Shown here in pieces: positions 53,005-62,043 of a stretch of DNA of 64,000 nt. Made by a program: the position numbers and the translations under genes. The stretch is from Gammaproteobacteria bacterium (GTDB taxonomy: Bacteria > Pseudomonadota > Gammaproteobacteria > Xanthomonadales > Wenzhouxiangellaceae). Where the stretch lies: assembly GCA_018819105.1 (NCBI GenBank), contig JAHJQV010000065.1, positions 1 through 64,000 on the forward strand. The letters run 5' to 3'. Positions within the stretch are counted from its first letter, which is position 1. Every line of letters begins with the position of its first letter. Below the pieces are notes generated by a model. The model saw only the letters and a program-made list of their open reading frames with translations. It was not told the origin of the DNA and made no database searches.

Positions 53005-54504
53005 ATGACTGCTCCGCAAACCATTGCAACCTTGCGCAGCCAGGCCCTGACTCAGGCCTGGCGCGACGACCCCTGCCCCGACATCTGCATTGACGGCTTC
53101 CGTCTGTTGCGCCGTCACAATCAATTGCCGCACAGCGCCCTGACCCTGATGCAGGACATGGCCGATCAGATTGTCCCGGCGGCACGCAGCGCGCTGTATG
53201 CCGGGGCGCCGGTCAATTGCAGCGAGCAGCAAGCGGCCTTGCACATGGCGCTGCGTGCTGCAGAGCCGGCCAGGTATCTGCCGGATACCACTGCTGACGA
53301 CGTGCTCGCCGCGCGCCAGCGCATGCTGCACATCGCCGATTGCCTGCACCACGGTCGCAGCACAGATGACCGCAAAATTACCGACGTTGTCCACATCGGC
53401 ATCGGTGGCTCTGAGCTAGGTCCGCGCCTGCTGATCAATGCGCTGGCGGCACAACAGCCTGGCGGCGAGCATGTCCCTGCGGTGCATTTCATGTCCGGCC
53501 CCGATCTGCACTGGCCTATGCTGCGCGCACGACTGGATCCGGCCACCACCCAGGTGATCGTCGTGTCCAAAAGTCTGGGCACCAGCGAAACCCTGTTCAA
53601 CTGGCAACAATTGCGCGACTGGCAGCAATGCCCCGAACTGGTGGTCACCGCCGCCCCGCAACGGGCACAGGCTCTGGGCATTCAAGCGCAGCATATTCTG
53701 CCGTTGTGGCCATGGGTCGGTGGCCGCTACAGTTTTGCCTCAACGGTCAGCCTGAGCACTGCGGCAGTCATCGGCAGTGCGCAGTTTCTAAGCCTGCTGC
53801 AAGCTGCCGAGGCCATGGATCGGCACTTTCTGCAGCAGCCCATGGCAGAGAATCTGCCGGTACAGCTGGCGCTGCTGGATTTCTGGAACCATTGCATTCG
53901 TCGCTTTCCGGCGCGCGGAGTGTTCACCTATCATCCCGGCCTGCAGCTGTTCAGCAACTGGCTGCAGCAGCTGGAAATGGAGAGCAATGGCAAGTGCGTG
54001 GATCCCACAGGCCAGCGCCTGCAACTGCCTTCGGCGGCGCTGGTTTTTGGGGGTGATGGACCAGGCTCGCAGCATGCCATGTTTCAACTGCTGCACCAGG
54101 GTGAGCGCGACTGGCCAGTGGAACTGGTGGGGGTGCTGCCGCACTCAGGCGATGCCGGCATGCAGTTGCTGCTGGCGCAGCTGCTGGGCCAGTGGGAAAC
54201 TCTGGCAGGTGGTGATCAGCAAGCCGATCCGGTGCGCGCGCTGCCAGGGCAAAGGCCGGTCACGGCACTGCTGTTGCCAGCGCTGGACGCGGCCACTGTG
54301 GGTGCACTGCTGGCCTGTCATGAGCACAAGACCTTCACCCTGGCCAGCCTGATCGGCTGCAATCCGTTTGATCAATGGGGAGTGGAAGCGGGCAAACAGG
54401 CCACCGCGCGCATTGCCGCCGCATTGTCCGCCAGCGGCACAGATTCTGCTGCCGTCAGCGACTCCATGCAGGCCGTGCTGAACTGGCTGCATGACTGTGA
54501 CTGA
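53005..54504 (+). CDS. pgi: Glucose-6-phosphate isomerase
   Basis: Interconverts glucose-6-phosphate and fructose-6-phosphate. The 499-residue product is about 50 shorter than E. coli Pgi and divergent, but active-site segments are present: VHIGIGGSELGPRLL, WVGGRYSF with the arginine, LEMESNGKCVD with the catalytic glutamate, SQHAMFQLLHQG with the histidine, and NPFDQWGVEAGK with the lysine. Deviations include VSKSLGTSETL where SKTFTTxET is usual and GGDGPGSQH where GxPGTNxQH is usual. Confidence 0.9.
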   Translation: MTAPQTIATLRSQALTQAWRDDPCPDICIDGFRLLRRHNQLPHSALTLMQDMADQIVPAARSALYAGAPVNCSEQQAALHMALRAAEPARYLPDTTADDVLAARQRMLHIADCLHHGRSTDDRKITDVVHIGIGGSELGPRLLINALAAQQPGGEHVPAVHFMSGPDLHWPMLRARLDPATTQVIVVSKSLGTSETLFNWQQLRDWQQCPELVVTAAPQRAQALGIQAQHILPLWPWVGGRYSFASTVSLSTAAVIGSAQFLSLLQAAEAMDRHFLQQPMAENLPVQLALLDFWNHCIRRFPARGVFTYHPGLQLFSNWLQQLEMESNGKCVDPTGQRLQLPSAALVFGGDGPGSQHAMFQLLHQGERDWPVELVGVLPHSGDAGMQLLLAQLLGQWETLAGGDQQADPVRALPGQRPVTALLLPALDAATVGALLACHEHKTFTLASLIGCNPFDQWGVEAGKQATARIAAALSASGTDSAAVSDSMQAVLNWLHDCD

Positions 54505-54570
54505 ACCACGGCCTTACTGAAAAACCTCTGCCCAATCCTGCATGGAACGCCCTTTGATCGTGCGCTTTGC

Positions 54571-55209
54571 TCAGCCGAGCCGTTCCTGCAGGTGGGTGAA
54601 AATCATGTCGGCGCGGTCAGAGTCTGCCGGCCGGTCTTCCTCGTCATACAGGTACACGCGTGTGTGTGCCGGATTGTTGGTGTCGGGCTGAATGCTGACC
54701 CGATAGTTGCCGCTGTAATCGATCTCCTCGTCACTGCTCCAGAATGTCATGACATCCCAGAGGCCGCCGAAAAAGCCCTGTTTGGGTTTGCTCTCCTCCG
54801 GCTGGCGATAGAAAAATTCGTAAGCCAGCCCCGGCGGCTGCTGCTCACGCAGTCGCATGGGGCCGCGATTGAGGGCAAAACCCAGGCGCCGGTGCACGCT
54901 GGCCGGGGAGTCCTCAATCAGCATGTACAGGGCACCATCGCCATAGCCGATGCTGATGCCGGATGCGCTAGCCTCTTCGCTGCTGAGCACCAGCGGTGGC
55001 TTGGCCGCGTCTCGCAGACCAGCCAGTTCCGGTGCCGACACACCGGGGACATAGAGCGCTGTGCCGGTGGCGGGCCGATCCAGATTTTCCGGTACCCGCA
55101 GGGGTTCCACCTCATCGCTGTCGATGTAGATGCCCTGGCGTCCCGCGCCACAGGCCGTCAACAGAAAGCCGGTCAGCAGCATGAGCGTGAAGCGGATGGT
55201 TACAGTCAT
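54571..55209 (-). CDS. bamC: BamC-like outer-membrane lipoprotein
   Basis: Accessory lipoprotein of the beta-barrel assembly machine. The product (about 212 residues) has a signal with lipobox (LLTGFLLTACGAG), VPENLDRP, and a C-terminal domain with helix-grip pattern (YRVSIQPDTNNPAHTRVYLY). It is shorter than E. coli BamC (344), which has two such domains. Adjacency to dapA is the strongest support, as dapA-bamC is conserved. A start at 55227 overlapping dapA is also possible. Confidence 0.78.
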   Translation of the reverse strand: MTVTIRFTLMLLTGFLLTACGAGRQGIYIDSDEVEPLRVPENLDRPATGTALYVPGVSAPELAGLRDAAKPPLVLSSEEASASGISIGYGDGALYMLIEDSPASVHRRLGFALNRGPMRLREQQPPGLAYEFFYRQPEESKPKQGFFGGLWDVMTFWSSDEEIDYSGNYRVSIQPDTNNPAHTRVYLYDEEDRPADSDRADMIFTHLQERLG

Positions 55210-55213
55210 TGGG

Positions 55214-56143
55214 TCAACCTGAGTCATTGAGTGTTGCCAGCAGCGCCTGGTCGCGTTCCCAGGCTGTCTGGATCACTGGCAGGTGCTGATGTTGCAAATC
55301 AGCGGGCATCCATATCAGCGGTAAACGAATGCCGGAATCGATCTGGCCAACACTGGCCAGCGCCCATTTTATCGCAATGGGGTTGCTGATGGCGTTAAGC
55401 GTGGCAAACAGTGGCTGTAATGACTGCTGCAGACTGTTGGCACCGGCCTGATCCCCGGCCCGAGCCAGCGCAACCAGACGGGCAAATTGCGCCGGAACCA
55501 GATTGGCAGCCACCGAAATCACGCCATGGGCACCACTGAGCATGCTCTCTGTGCAACTGTTGTCGTCGCCGCTGAGCAGTATGAAATCGTCTTCCAGCAG
55601 CGCTTGCAGCGCCTGCAGACGACCGGCTTCAGCATTGGCCTCCTTGAGTCCAACGATGCGCTCATGTGCAGCCAGTGCGGACACCGTATCCGGCAGCAGA
55701 TCCACCCCTGTGCGTGTGGGCACGTTGTAGAGCAGCAGTGGCACCCTGGCGGCATCGGCGACGCGGCGGTAATGCGCCAGCAGGCCCTGCTGCGGCGGTT
55801 TGTTGTAATAAGGTGTAACCGCCAGCACCGCATCCGCACCAGCGGTCTGTGCCAGCGCCAGTCGTTGCAGACTGTCGGCAGTGGCGGCACTGCCGATGCC
55901 GGCAATCACCTTGCCGTGTGGGCCAAACACCGTGACCGCAGCCTGCACCAGTGCGGTAATCTCATCGCTGTACAGAGCTGCGCCCTCGCCGGTGGTGCCG
56001 GCCACCACCACCGCATCGGTACCGGCTCTGGCCTGAAGTTGCAGCAGCCGCGCCCAGGCGTCGAGGTCGATGCTGCCGTCGGCATGCATCGGCGTCACCA
56101 GAGCGACCATGCTGCCGTCCAGCGCTGCATCAGGCATGTGCAT
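55214..56143 (-). CDS. dapA: 4-hydroxy-tetrahydrodipicolinate synthase
   Basis: First committed step of lysine and diaminopimelate synthesis. The product from MHMPDAALDG is 309 residues, with GSMVALVTPMHADGSIDL, the substrate-binding GTTGEGAAL, AVTPYYNKPPQQGLLAHY, LYNVPTRTGVDL and the Schiff-base lysine in IVGLKEANAEAGR. ATG at 56143 and the ATG two codons later are the likeliest starts; 56173 adds a hydrophobic extension not typical of the family. Confidence 0.95.
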   Translation of the reverse strand: MHMPDAALDGSMVALVTPMHADGSIDLDAWARLLQLQARAGTDAVVVAGTTGEGAALYSDEITALVQAAVTVFGPHGKVIAGIGSAATADSLQRLALAQTAGADAVLAVTPYYNKPPQQGLLAHYRRVADAARVPLLLYNVPTRTGVDLLPDTVSALAAHERIVGLKEANAEAGRLQALQALLEDDFILLSGDDNSCTESMLSGAHGVISVAANLVPAQFARLVALARAGDQAGANSLQQSLQPLFATLNAISNPIAIKWALASVGQIDSGIRLPLIWMPADLQHQHLPVIQTAWERDQALLATLNDSG

Positions 56144-56259
56144 ACACCCCACCAGCAGCAACACCCGTTGCATGAATCATCAAATCTACTTGCGGGTTAT
56201 CGCGCATATCAGTATTCTGACCACTGGTCTCATGATGCTATCCACAAAGGCGCTATTCT

Positions 56260-56748
56260 ATGAGCAAAAGCAAGGTCCCGGCAATCAACGATGCCGTTGA
56301 CAACATCCCTTTACCCGCCACCGGCGACCAGCAGCTTGGCAGCGGCGATTTTCTCGGCCAACAGCTGGTGATCTATTTCTATCCAAAAGACAACACCCCA
56401 GGCTGCACCACCGAAAGCCAGGGTTTCGCCGAGCATTACCAGGCATTCCGTGACTGCAACACCGCCATCGTCGGGGTGTCACGTGACAGCCTGAAAAGCC
56501 ATGACAACTTCCGTGCCAAGTTTGATCTGCCCTTTGATCTGCTGTCCGACAGCGAGGAAGTGTTGTGCCGTTACTTTGATGTGATCAAGGAAAAAAACAT
56601 GTACGGGCGCAAGGTCATGGGCATTGAGCGCAGTACTTTTCTGCTCGACAGCAAGGGCGTACTGCGCCATGCATGGCGCAAGGTCAAGGTCCCAGGCCAT
56701 GTCGAAGAGGTGCTGGCCGCAGCGCAACAGCTGCATGCCAGTCACTGA
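56260..56748 (+). CDS. bcp: Peroxiredoxin, Bcp/PrxQ family
   Basis: Thiol peroxidase. The 162-residue product has VIYFYPKDNTPGCTTESQGF with the peroxidatic cysteine at about residue 49. E. coli Bcp has a resolving cysteine five residues later (CTTEACSF-like); here that position is not Cys. One further Cys lies in FRDCNTAIVG, so resolution may use it or an external thiol. Divergent from dapA, as is common. Confidence 0.93.
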   Translation: MSKSKVPAINDAVDNIPLPATGDQQLGSGDFLGQQLVIYFYPKDNTPGCTTESQGFAEHYQAFRDCNTAIVGVSRDSLKSHDNFRAKFDLPFDLLSDSEEVLCRYFDVIKEKNMYGRKVMGIERSTFLLDSKGVLRHAWRKVKVPGHVEEVLAAAQQLHASH

Positions 56749-56857
56749 CATCGCTCCCCACATCTCAGCGCCATGATGCCGAACCCGGACTGGCGCTCCC
56801 GGCACCAGCGGGGCGGCGCTCCGGGCTGCTGCCAACCCCTGCACAGATGAGTCCAGC

Positions 56858-58261
56858 ATGACCGACAACAAGCGACTGTACGTACTCGATACCAATGTGC
56901 TGATGCATGATCCCACCGCCCTGTTCCGCTTTGAAGAGCACGATGTCTACATCCCCATGGTCGTGCTGGAGGAGCTGGATGCGGCCAAGAAGGGACTGTC
57001 AGAGGTCTCACGCAATGTGCGCCAGGTCAGTCGCTTTATCAGCGATCTGATGCAGGCCGCAGGCGATCTCGGCTCACTGGGGGACGGTCTGCCGCTGCAA
57101 CATCCCAGCGCCGTCGAGTTGCCGAAAACCAGCGGTCGTCTGTTTTTCCACAACAACCCGGACGCCAGTGACGAGCACCTGCGCAGCAATGGCACGCTGG
57201 CTGACAACCGGATCCTGCATGCGGTCATTGAACTGCGCACCCAGTATCAGCAATCACATGAAGTGGTGCTGGTGTCCAAGGACATCAATCTGCGCATCAA
57301 GGCACGCATTCTCAATCTGCCTGCCGAAGACTATGAGAACGACAAGGCGCTGGACGATCTGAGCCTGCTTTACCATGGCTACAAGACACTGGATGAAGGC
57401 TTCTGGGATCAGTATGAAAACCTGGAATCATGGACCACAGAAACCGGTCAGACCTGGTATCGCTGCCAGCGCCAGCCCGGCGACCAGTGGTACCCCAACC
57501 AGTGTTTGAAGATCGGTAGCCGACACGGGCTGGAAGCCATCGTCAAGGATGTCAGTGACAGTCAGTTCAGTTTTCGTGTCGCTGACGACCTGCGCCAGGA
57601 AAGTCACGCCGTGTGGAGCATCCAGGCACGCAACACCGAACAGAACTTCGCCCTTAACCTGCTGCTGGACCCGGATGTGGATTTCATCACCCTGATGGGC
57701 ACCGCCGGCACCGGCAAAACGCTGCTGACGCTGGCGGCAGGGCTGGCCCAGGTCATGGACATGAAACGCTACAGCGAGATCATCATGACCCGCGCCACCG
57801 TGTCTGTGGGCGATGAGATCGGCTACCTGCCGGGCACCGAAGAAGAAAAGATGAACCCGTGGATGGGTGCCCTGCACGACAACCTTGAAGTGCTCACCAA
57901 CCCGCTGGAAGGCGGTGACTGGGCACGTCAGGCGACCCAGGACCTGATCAACAGCAAGATCAAGGTGCGCTCCATGAGTTTCATGCGCGGGCGCACTTTT
58001 CTGCACCGGTTTGTCATCATCGACGAGGCACAGAACCTCACGCCGAAACAGATGAAAACCCTGCTCACACGCGCCGGCCCCGGCACCAAGATGATCTGCA
58101 TCGGCAATGTCGAGCAGATCGACACCCCGTATCTGACCGAAACCACCTCCGGTCTGACCTTTGCCGTGGAGCGCTTCCAGCACTGGGATTACAGCGGCCA
58201 CATCACCTTGCAGCGCGGTGAGCGATCAAGACTGGCCGATTTCGCCTCGAAAGTGCTGTGA
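56858..58261 (+). CDS. PhoH-like protein with N-terminal PIN domain (PhoH2)
   Basis: A 467-residue fusion of a PIN ribonuclease domain (1-150; YVLDTNVLMHDP, VVLEELDAAKKG, ADNRILHAVIEL, LVSKDINLRIKA) and a PhoH ATPase (220-467; MGTAGTGKTLLTLAAGLAQ as Walker A, FVIIDEAQNLTPKQMKTLLT as Walker B). PhoH2 proteins are RNA helicase/ribonucleases. It is frequent next to bcp in gammaproteobacteria. Walker and PIN acidic residues are intact. Confidence 0.93.
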   Translation: MTDNKRLYVLDTNVLMHDPTALFRFEEHDVYIPMVVLEELDAAKKGLSEVSRNVRQVSRFISDLMQAAGDLGSLGDGLPLQHPSAVELPKTSGRLFFHNNPDASDEHLRSNGTLADNRILHAVIELRTQYQQSHEVVLVSKDINLRIKARILNLPAEDYENDKALDDLSLLYHGYKTLDEGFWDQYENLESWTTETGQTWYRCQRQPGDQWYPNQCLKIGSRHGLEAIVKDVSDSQFSFRVADDLRQESHAVWSIQARNTEQNFALNLLLDPDVDFITLMGTAGTGKTLLTLAAGLAQVMDMKRYSEIIMTRATVSVGDEIGYLPGTEEEKMNPWMGALHDNLEVLTNPLEGGDWARQATQDLINSKIKVRSMSFMRGRTFLHRFVIIDEAQNLTPKQMKTLLTRAGPGTKMICIGNVEQIDTPYLTETTSGLTFAVERFQHWDYSGHITLQRGERSRLADFASKVL

Positions 58262-58263
58262 GC

Positions 58264-59346
58264 TCAAGCCTGCTCTGACGGTGCCTCAAGCTGCCCGCCA
58301 GGATGCGGCCAGGCCCGCAACACCGCGTTGACCACGGTGGCCAGCGGGATGGCAAAGAAGATCCCCCAGAAACCCCACAGACTGCCGAAAAACAACACCG
58401 AGACAATGATCGCCACCGGGTGCAGATCGTTGACCTCGGAAAACAGGATAGGCACCAGAACATTGCCATCCAGCGCCTGGATGATGCCATAGGCCATCAC
58501 CACCCAGAAAAACTCCGAGCCCCAGCCAAACTGGAAAAACCCGACCAGCGCGACCGGCAGTGTCACCACGGCGGCACCGATAAACGGAATCAGTACCGAA
58601 AAGCCGGTGATGGTTGCCAACAGTGCCGAGTACTGCAGCCCCAGGGCGCTGAACACAGCCCAACTGACCGCCCCAACGATAAGAATCTCGAGCACCTTGC
58701 CACGCACATAATTGCCGATCTGCAGGTCCACCTCTTTCCATACCGATCTGACCAGTTCCCGATCCCTGGGCAGATAGCGGGTGAACCAGTTCAGCAACAC
58801 CACCTTGTCCTTGAGCAGAAACAGCACCATCATCGGCACCAGCACCAGAAACACCACCAGACTGATCAGCCCCAGCACCGACGACCAGAACCAGGCCAGC
58901 ACGCGATTACCATAGCTGGTGATGTCGGTGGAGTTCATGCGCCCGATGATCTCCTCGACCTGCGCCATGGAAATGAATTGCGGATACAACTCAGGCAGGC
59001 GCAGCAACAGCTCCTGGCCCTGCTTGACGTAATTGGGAATCTGCTGCAGAAACTGGGCAATCTGCGATGACAGCAGCGGTGCCAGCAACAGCAGCAGCAT
59101 GATCAGCAGTGCCAGAAACAGCACGAAAACACAGATAACAGCCAGCAGTCGCGGTACCCGGAACTGCTCCAGCCGACTCACCGGCCCTTCCAGCAGATAG
59201 GCGATGATGATGGCGGCAAACACCGGGGCCAATGGCTTGCCCAACAGCATGATGAGCAGCACCATGCCCACCAGCGCCATGCCCAGAATCACCACCTGCG
59301 GATTGGTGAAGGTGCGCTGATACCAGTTGCGGATCATGTCAAACAT
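58264..59346 (-). CDS. perM: AI-2E family transporter (PerM/YhhQ-like permease)
   Basis: A 360-residue membrane protein with about eight helices. Family stretches are LGKPLAPVFAAIIIAYLLEG at the N-terminus, FLLKDKVVLLNWFTRYLP, ATITGFSVLIPFIGAAVVTL and AYGIIQALDGNVLVPILFSE. The AI-2E family includes exporters of quorum signals and sodium/proton antiporters; the substrate here is unknown. It converges on phoH, with stops 2 bases apart. Confidence 0.87.
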   Translation of the reverse strand: MFDMIRNWYQRTFTNPQVVILGMALVGMVLLIMLLGKPLAPVFAAIIIAYLLEGPVSRLEQFRVPRLLAVICVFVLFLALLIMLLLLLAPLLSSQIAQFLQQIPNYVKQGQELLLRLPELYPQFISMAQVEEIIGRMNSTDITSYGNRVLAWFWSSVLGLISLVVFLVLVPMMVLFLLKDKVVLLNWFTRYLPRDRELVRSVWKEVDLQIGNYVRGKVLEILIVGAVSWAVFSALGLQYSALLATITGFSVLIPFIGAAVVTLPVALVGFFQFGWGSEFFWVVMAYGIIQALDGNVLVPILFSEVNDLHPVAIIVSVLFFGSLWGFWGIFFAIPLATVVNAVLRAWPHPGGQLEAPSEQA

Positions 59347-59501
59347 GGACTGGATTCTGAATTTGAGCGTGGAAATGGCACAGCATACGGCAACAGCATG
59401 GGCAATGAAATCTGCGCGGACAATCTGGCATTGTACACCTGCATGAATGACAGCATGGTGTCAGTGGCGGAGGCTGCAGCGCAGCTGCATGTCAGATGGA
59501 A

Positions 59502-59779
59502 GTGTACCCCGTCGGAAATACTGTGACATTCAGAGCGCGTCCTGAGGCTGCATTATAAAGGCGCGAACAACACTGTCTGGGGCAGTAAATGGCAAGCCCT
59601 TGTCAAGGATTGCAACGCCGTAATGTAGCCTCAGGGGCGCTCCCGCAGGGCGAGCCGGAAAGCACTCATCCGCAGTGTTATGGCTCTTGGCCATGGAATG
59701 ACCATGACCTGCGAGCCATGCCTTGCGGCTAAGCGCTTTCCGACTCGCTGAACGTTACAGTATTTCCGGCGGGGTACAC
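59502..59779 (+). mobile_element. Family-1 MITE-like element, copy B (complete)
   Basis: A 278-bp element. The left end GTGTACCCCGTCGGAAATAC continues TGTGACATTCAG, and the right end is its near inverted copy, giving terminal repeats of about 33 bp. Inside, CGAGCCGGAAAGC and GCTTTCCGACTCG form a nested inverted repeat. TA follows the right end; the left flank is AA. No gene inside. It lies in the gap between perM and the outer-membrane protein gene; the bases at 59347-59501 show nothing clear. Confidence 0.82.
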
Positions 59780-59822
59780 TAGTTGGCACTGGCAGCCAAT
59801 GGCCAGATGAGTGAAGAGCTGA

Positions 59823-61028
59823 TCAGTAACTGAAGTTCAGACGCAGATCAAATTCCAGATTATTGCTGAGGTCATCGCTGATGATGCCCAGGGCACTGCC
59901 GCCGAAACTGATGTCGACCGGTGCATAGGTGACGCCCAGCGTCAGGTTGCTCAGCGGGCTGAGCTGTTTGCTGGCAAACATGGCATAGGCATTGTTGGAC
60001 AGCGACGAACGCAGCGCATCAGACAGCAGCTGATCCTGCGGCAAAGGCTGGGTGCGGGTGGAGTACTGCAGTCCCAGATTCCAGCTGTCGGCAGGCTGAT
60101 AGTTCCAGCTGGCGGTGACGATGTTCAGATCGCTCCAGATAAAACTGGGGCTGTTGGAATCACCCAGCAGCGACAGCAGGTTGGACGGCAGCAGACCGCT
60201 GATGAAGCTGTCAACCTGAGAGTACTGAACCCTCTCGACGCCCAATCGCAGCGTGTGCTGATCGCTCACCGCAAAGTTGAGCGATGCCCCGATGCGGGCC
60301 GGCAGATCAAGCTCGGCGGGATCGGCATACAGCCCGATGATCTGATACGCAGATTCGGTGTCGATGCGCGAGCGATAGCTGGTCTGCAATTCAACCTGCG
60401 GCAGCAGATTGTAGGAATAGCCGAAGGCGAAACCGATGCCTTTGGAGCTAAGCAGCTGATTGTTGGTGAACGGGCTGGCCAGCACTTCATTGATGCTGTT
60501 CAGGCGCTCATAGTAGCCACGCTGATAGTTGCTGGCCATGCTGGAGCGCTGATCCAGCAGTGCATTGCCGTACTGCTGTTCGGCAAACACCATGCCAATG
60601 CTGAACAGACCGTCGCGGCTCAGGCGTCCGGCAAAACCGGGCTGATAGAAATGCTGCTGCAAGCCGGCGAGCTGTGAGGACGGACGGCTGAAACCGCTGC
60701 TCGACCATACATTGAGTGCCGCCGAGCGACTGTTAAGATTGTAGCTGGTGAGAGCGGGTTGCTTCTGATCAAGCAGACTGCGGGCAAAATCGGGCAGCAG
60801 ACGCGAGCGTGCAGCATCTTTCCAGTCGAATGCGTTGCCAGCAACCGGGTGCTGTTTGAGATTGACCGCAGACAGCCCAGGATCCAGTTGATCGGCCAGA
60901 TACTGACGCCATCCCGACATGTCGAAATGGGCATTGCGATCGGCCGCCGAAGCCACTGTGGACAGGCACAGCAAGACGATCAATACCAGCGTATTGATGC
61001 GTGACTTGTCTGTAGCCAGATTCCGCAT
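59823..61028 (-). CDS. Outer-membrane beta-barrel protein, OmpP1/FadL-like
   Basis: A 401-residue exported protein. A signal peptide (INTLVLIVLLCLSTVASAA) is followed by a region with many alternating strands, for example FGYSYNLLPQVELQTSYRSR and TLRLGVERVQYSQVDSFI. It ends in NLEFDLRLNFSY with the terminal aromatic residue needed for BAM recognition. Similarity to FadL-type barrels is only general, so the transported substrate is unknown. The start MRNLATDKSR at 61028 is favoured over 61079. Confidence 0.7.
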   Translation of the reverse strand: MRNLATDKSRINTLVLIVLLCLSTVASAADRNAHFDMSGWRQYLADQLDPGLSAVNLKQHPVAGNAFDWKDAARSRLLPDFARSLLDQKQPALTSYNLNSRSAALNVWSSSGFSRPSSQLAGLQQHFYQPGFAGRLSRDGLFSIGMVFAEQQYGNALLDQRSSMASNYQRGYYERLNSINEVLASPFTNNQLLSSKGIGFAFGYSYNLLPQVELQTSYRSRIDTESAYQIIGLYADPAELDLPARIGASLNFAVSDQHTLRLGVERVQYSQVDSFISGLLPSNLLSLLGDSNSPSFIWSDLNIVTASWNYQPADSWNLGLQYSTRTQPLPQDQLLSDALRSSLSNNAYAMFASKQLSPLSNLTLGVTYAPVDISFGGSALGIISDDLSNNLEFDLRLNFSY

Positions 61029-61132
61029 GGCGCGACTTCCCTGATTAAATTGCAGATTGCCCGCTATTATGGCGGCCATGCAGCGCTGTTGTCAATCTGC
61101 AACGCAGTGTTGCGAATCTGCCACAAGCCAGA

Positions 61133-61684
61133 TTATCTCCGCTGCAGATGTGGACCGATCAGCTGCTGCCAGGTGATAAGCTTCTGCGCCAGTGGCATCG
61201 CCGCATAGGCCGGGCTGGTCGATGGCATGCGCTGCAGCACCATGTCGTGCAGGCGTGGCGCGAGCTGAGCATGCTGCCGCAATGTCGGCAGTGCCAGGCG
61301 CTGAAACAGCTGCGCTGCCTTGCCACCATTGAAACAGATGCACTCCAGGCTGGGACATTGCTGCAACAGCGCGGCAAAATCGTTGACCTGCAGATCCTGA
61401 TGGCGGATGTTGCTGTCCAGACTGCCTCGGCGGCGGCACTGCTGCAGCACATCCCACAGCGCAATGCCGCCGTCGCGCAAGCATTGCAGACGTTGCGCGT
61501 AAGGCATGCCAGGCCCGGCACCACACAACTCATCCATGATCAACCAGAATGCATTGCGCGGGTGCGCATAATACCGGCCGGCCTGCAGCGATGCGATGCC
61601 AGGCATGCTGCCAAGTACCAGCACCCCGGCATCTGCTCGGTAAACCGGGGCAAACCCTGTGTGGATGGGTTCAGTGCTGCGCAT
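61133..61684 (-). CDS. DNA-deoxyinosine glycosylase, uracil-DNA glycosylase superfamily
   Basis: A 183-residue base-excision enzyme. GFAPVYRADAGVLVLGSMPG and SLQAGRYYAHPRNAFWLIMDEL match the hypoxanthine-DNA glycosylase branch of the uracil-DNA glycosylase superfamily, and LPSTSPAY-like RMPSTSPAYAAM is the second conserved motif. The start at 61684 lies 13 bases from a family-1 element, and the frame stays open into the element, so the original promoter and ribosome site may have been displaced. Confidence 0.87.
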   Translation of the reverse strand: MRSTEPIHTGFAPVYRADAGVLVLGSMPGIASLQAGRYYAHPRNAFWLIMDELCGAGPGMPYAQRLQCLRDGGIALWDVLQQCRRRGSLDSNIRHQDLQVNDFAALLQQCPSLECICFNGGKAAQLFQRLALPTLRQHAQLAPRLHDMVLQRMPSTSPAYAAMPLAQKLITWQQLIGPHLQRR

Positions 61685-61697
61685 GCTGGCTAGTTTA

Positions 61698-61960
61698 GTG
61701 TACCCCGTCGGAAATACTGTGACATTCAAAGCGCGTCCTGAGACTGCAGTAGCAGGCGCAATCCAAAGTGAATGGGTACTTCTTGACCAGTATTGCAACG
61801 CCATAATTCAGCCTCAAAGCACTCCCGCAGGCGAGTCGGAAAGCACTCATCCGCTGAGTTATGACTCATAGCCATGCCTTGGCCATGAGTGACAAGCCAT
61901 GTCATGCGGCGAGGCGCTTTCCGGCTCGCTGAAATTGCATGTATTTCTGCCGGGGTTCAC
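61698..61960 (+). mobile_element. Family-1 MITE-like element, copy C
   Basis: A 263-bp diverged copy of the element at 59502-59779. The left end GTGTACCCCGTCGGAAATAC is identical; the right end is worn (GCATGTATTTCTGCCGGGGT). TA stands on both sides (61696-61697 and 61961-61962), the best case in the window for a TA target duplication. It lies between the DNA glycosylase start and the PurD-like gene. Confidence 0.8.
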
Positions 61961-62043
61961 TACTCTAACCCGATTGCACGCGTCTGCCACGGGGTATATA
62001 GTTGCGCAGATCGGCCCTCCCCAAACTGCCCACATCTGAACAA

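Noticed and set aside
53005-54504. Inactive glucose-6-phosphate isomerase
   Set aside because: The catalytic arginine, glutamate, histidine and lysine segments are all present; the altered segments are not the catalytic residues.
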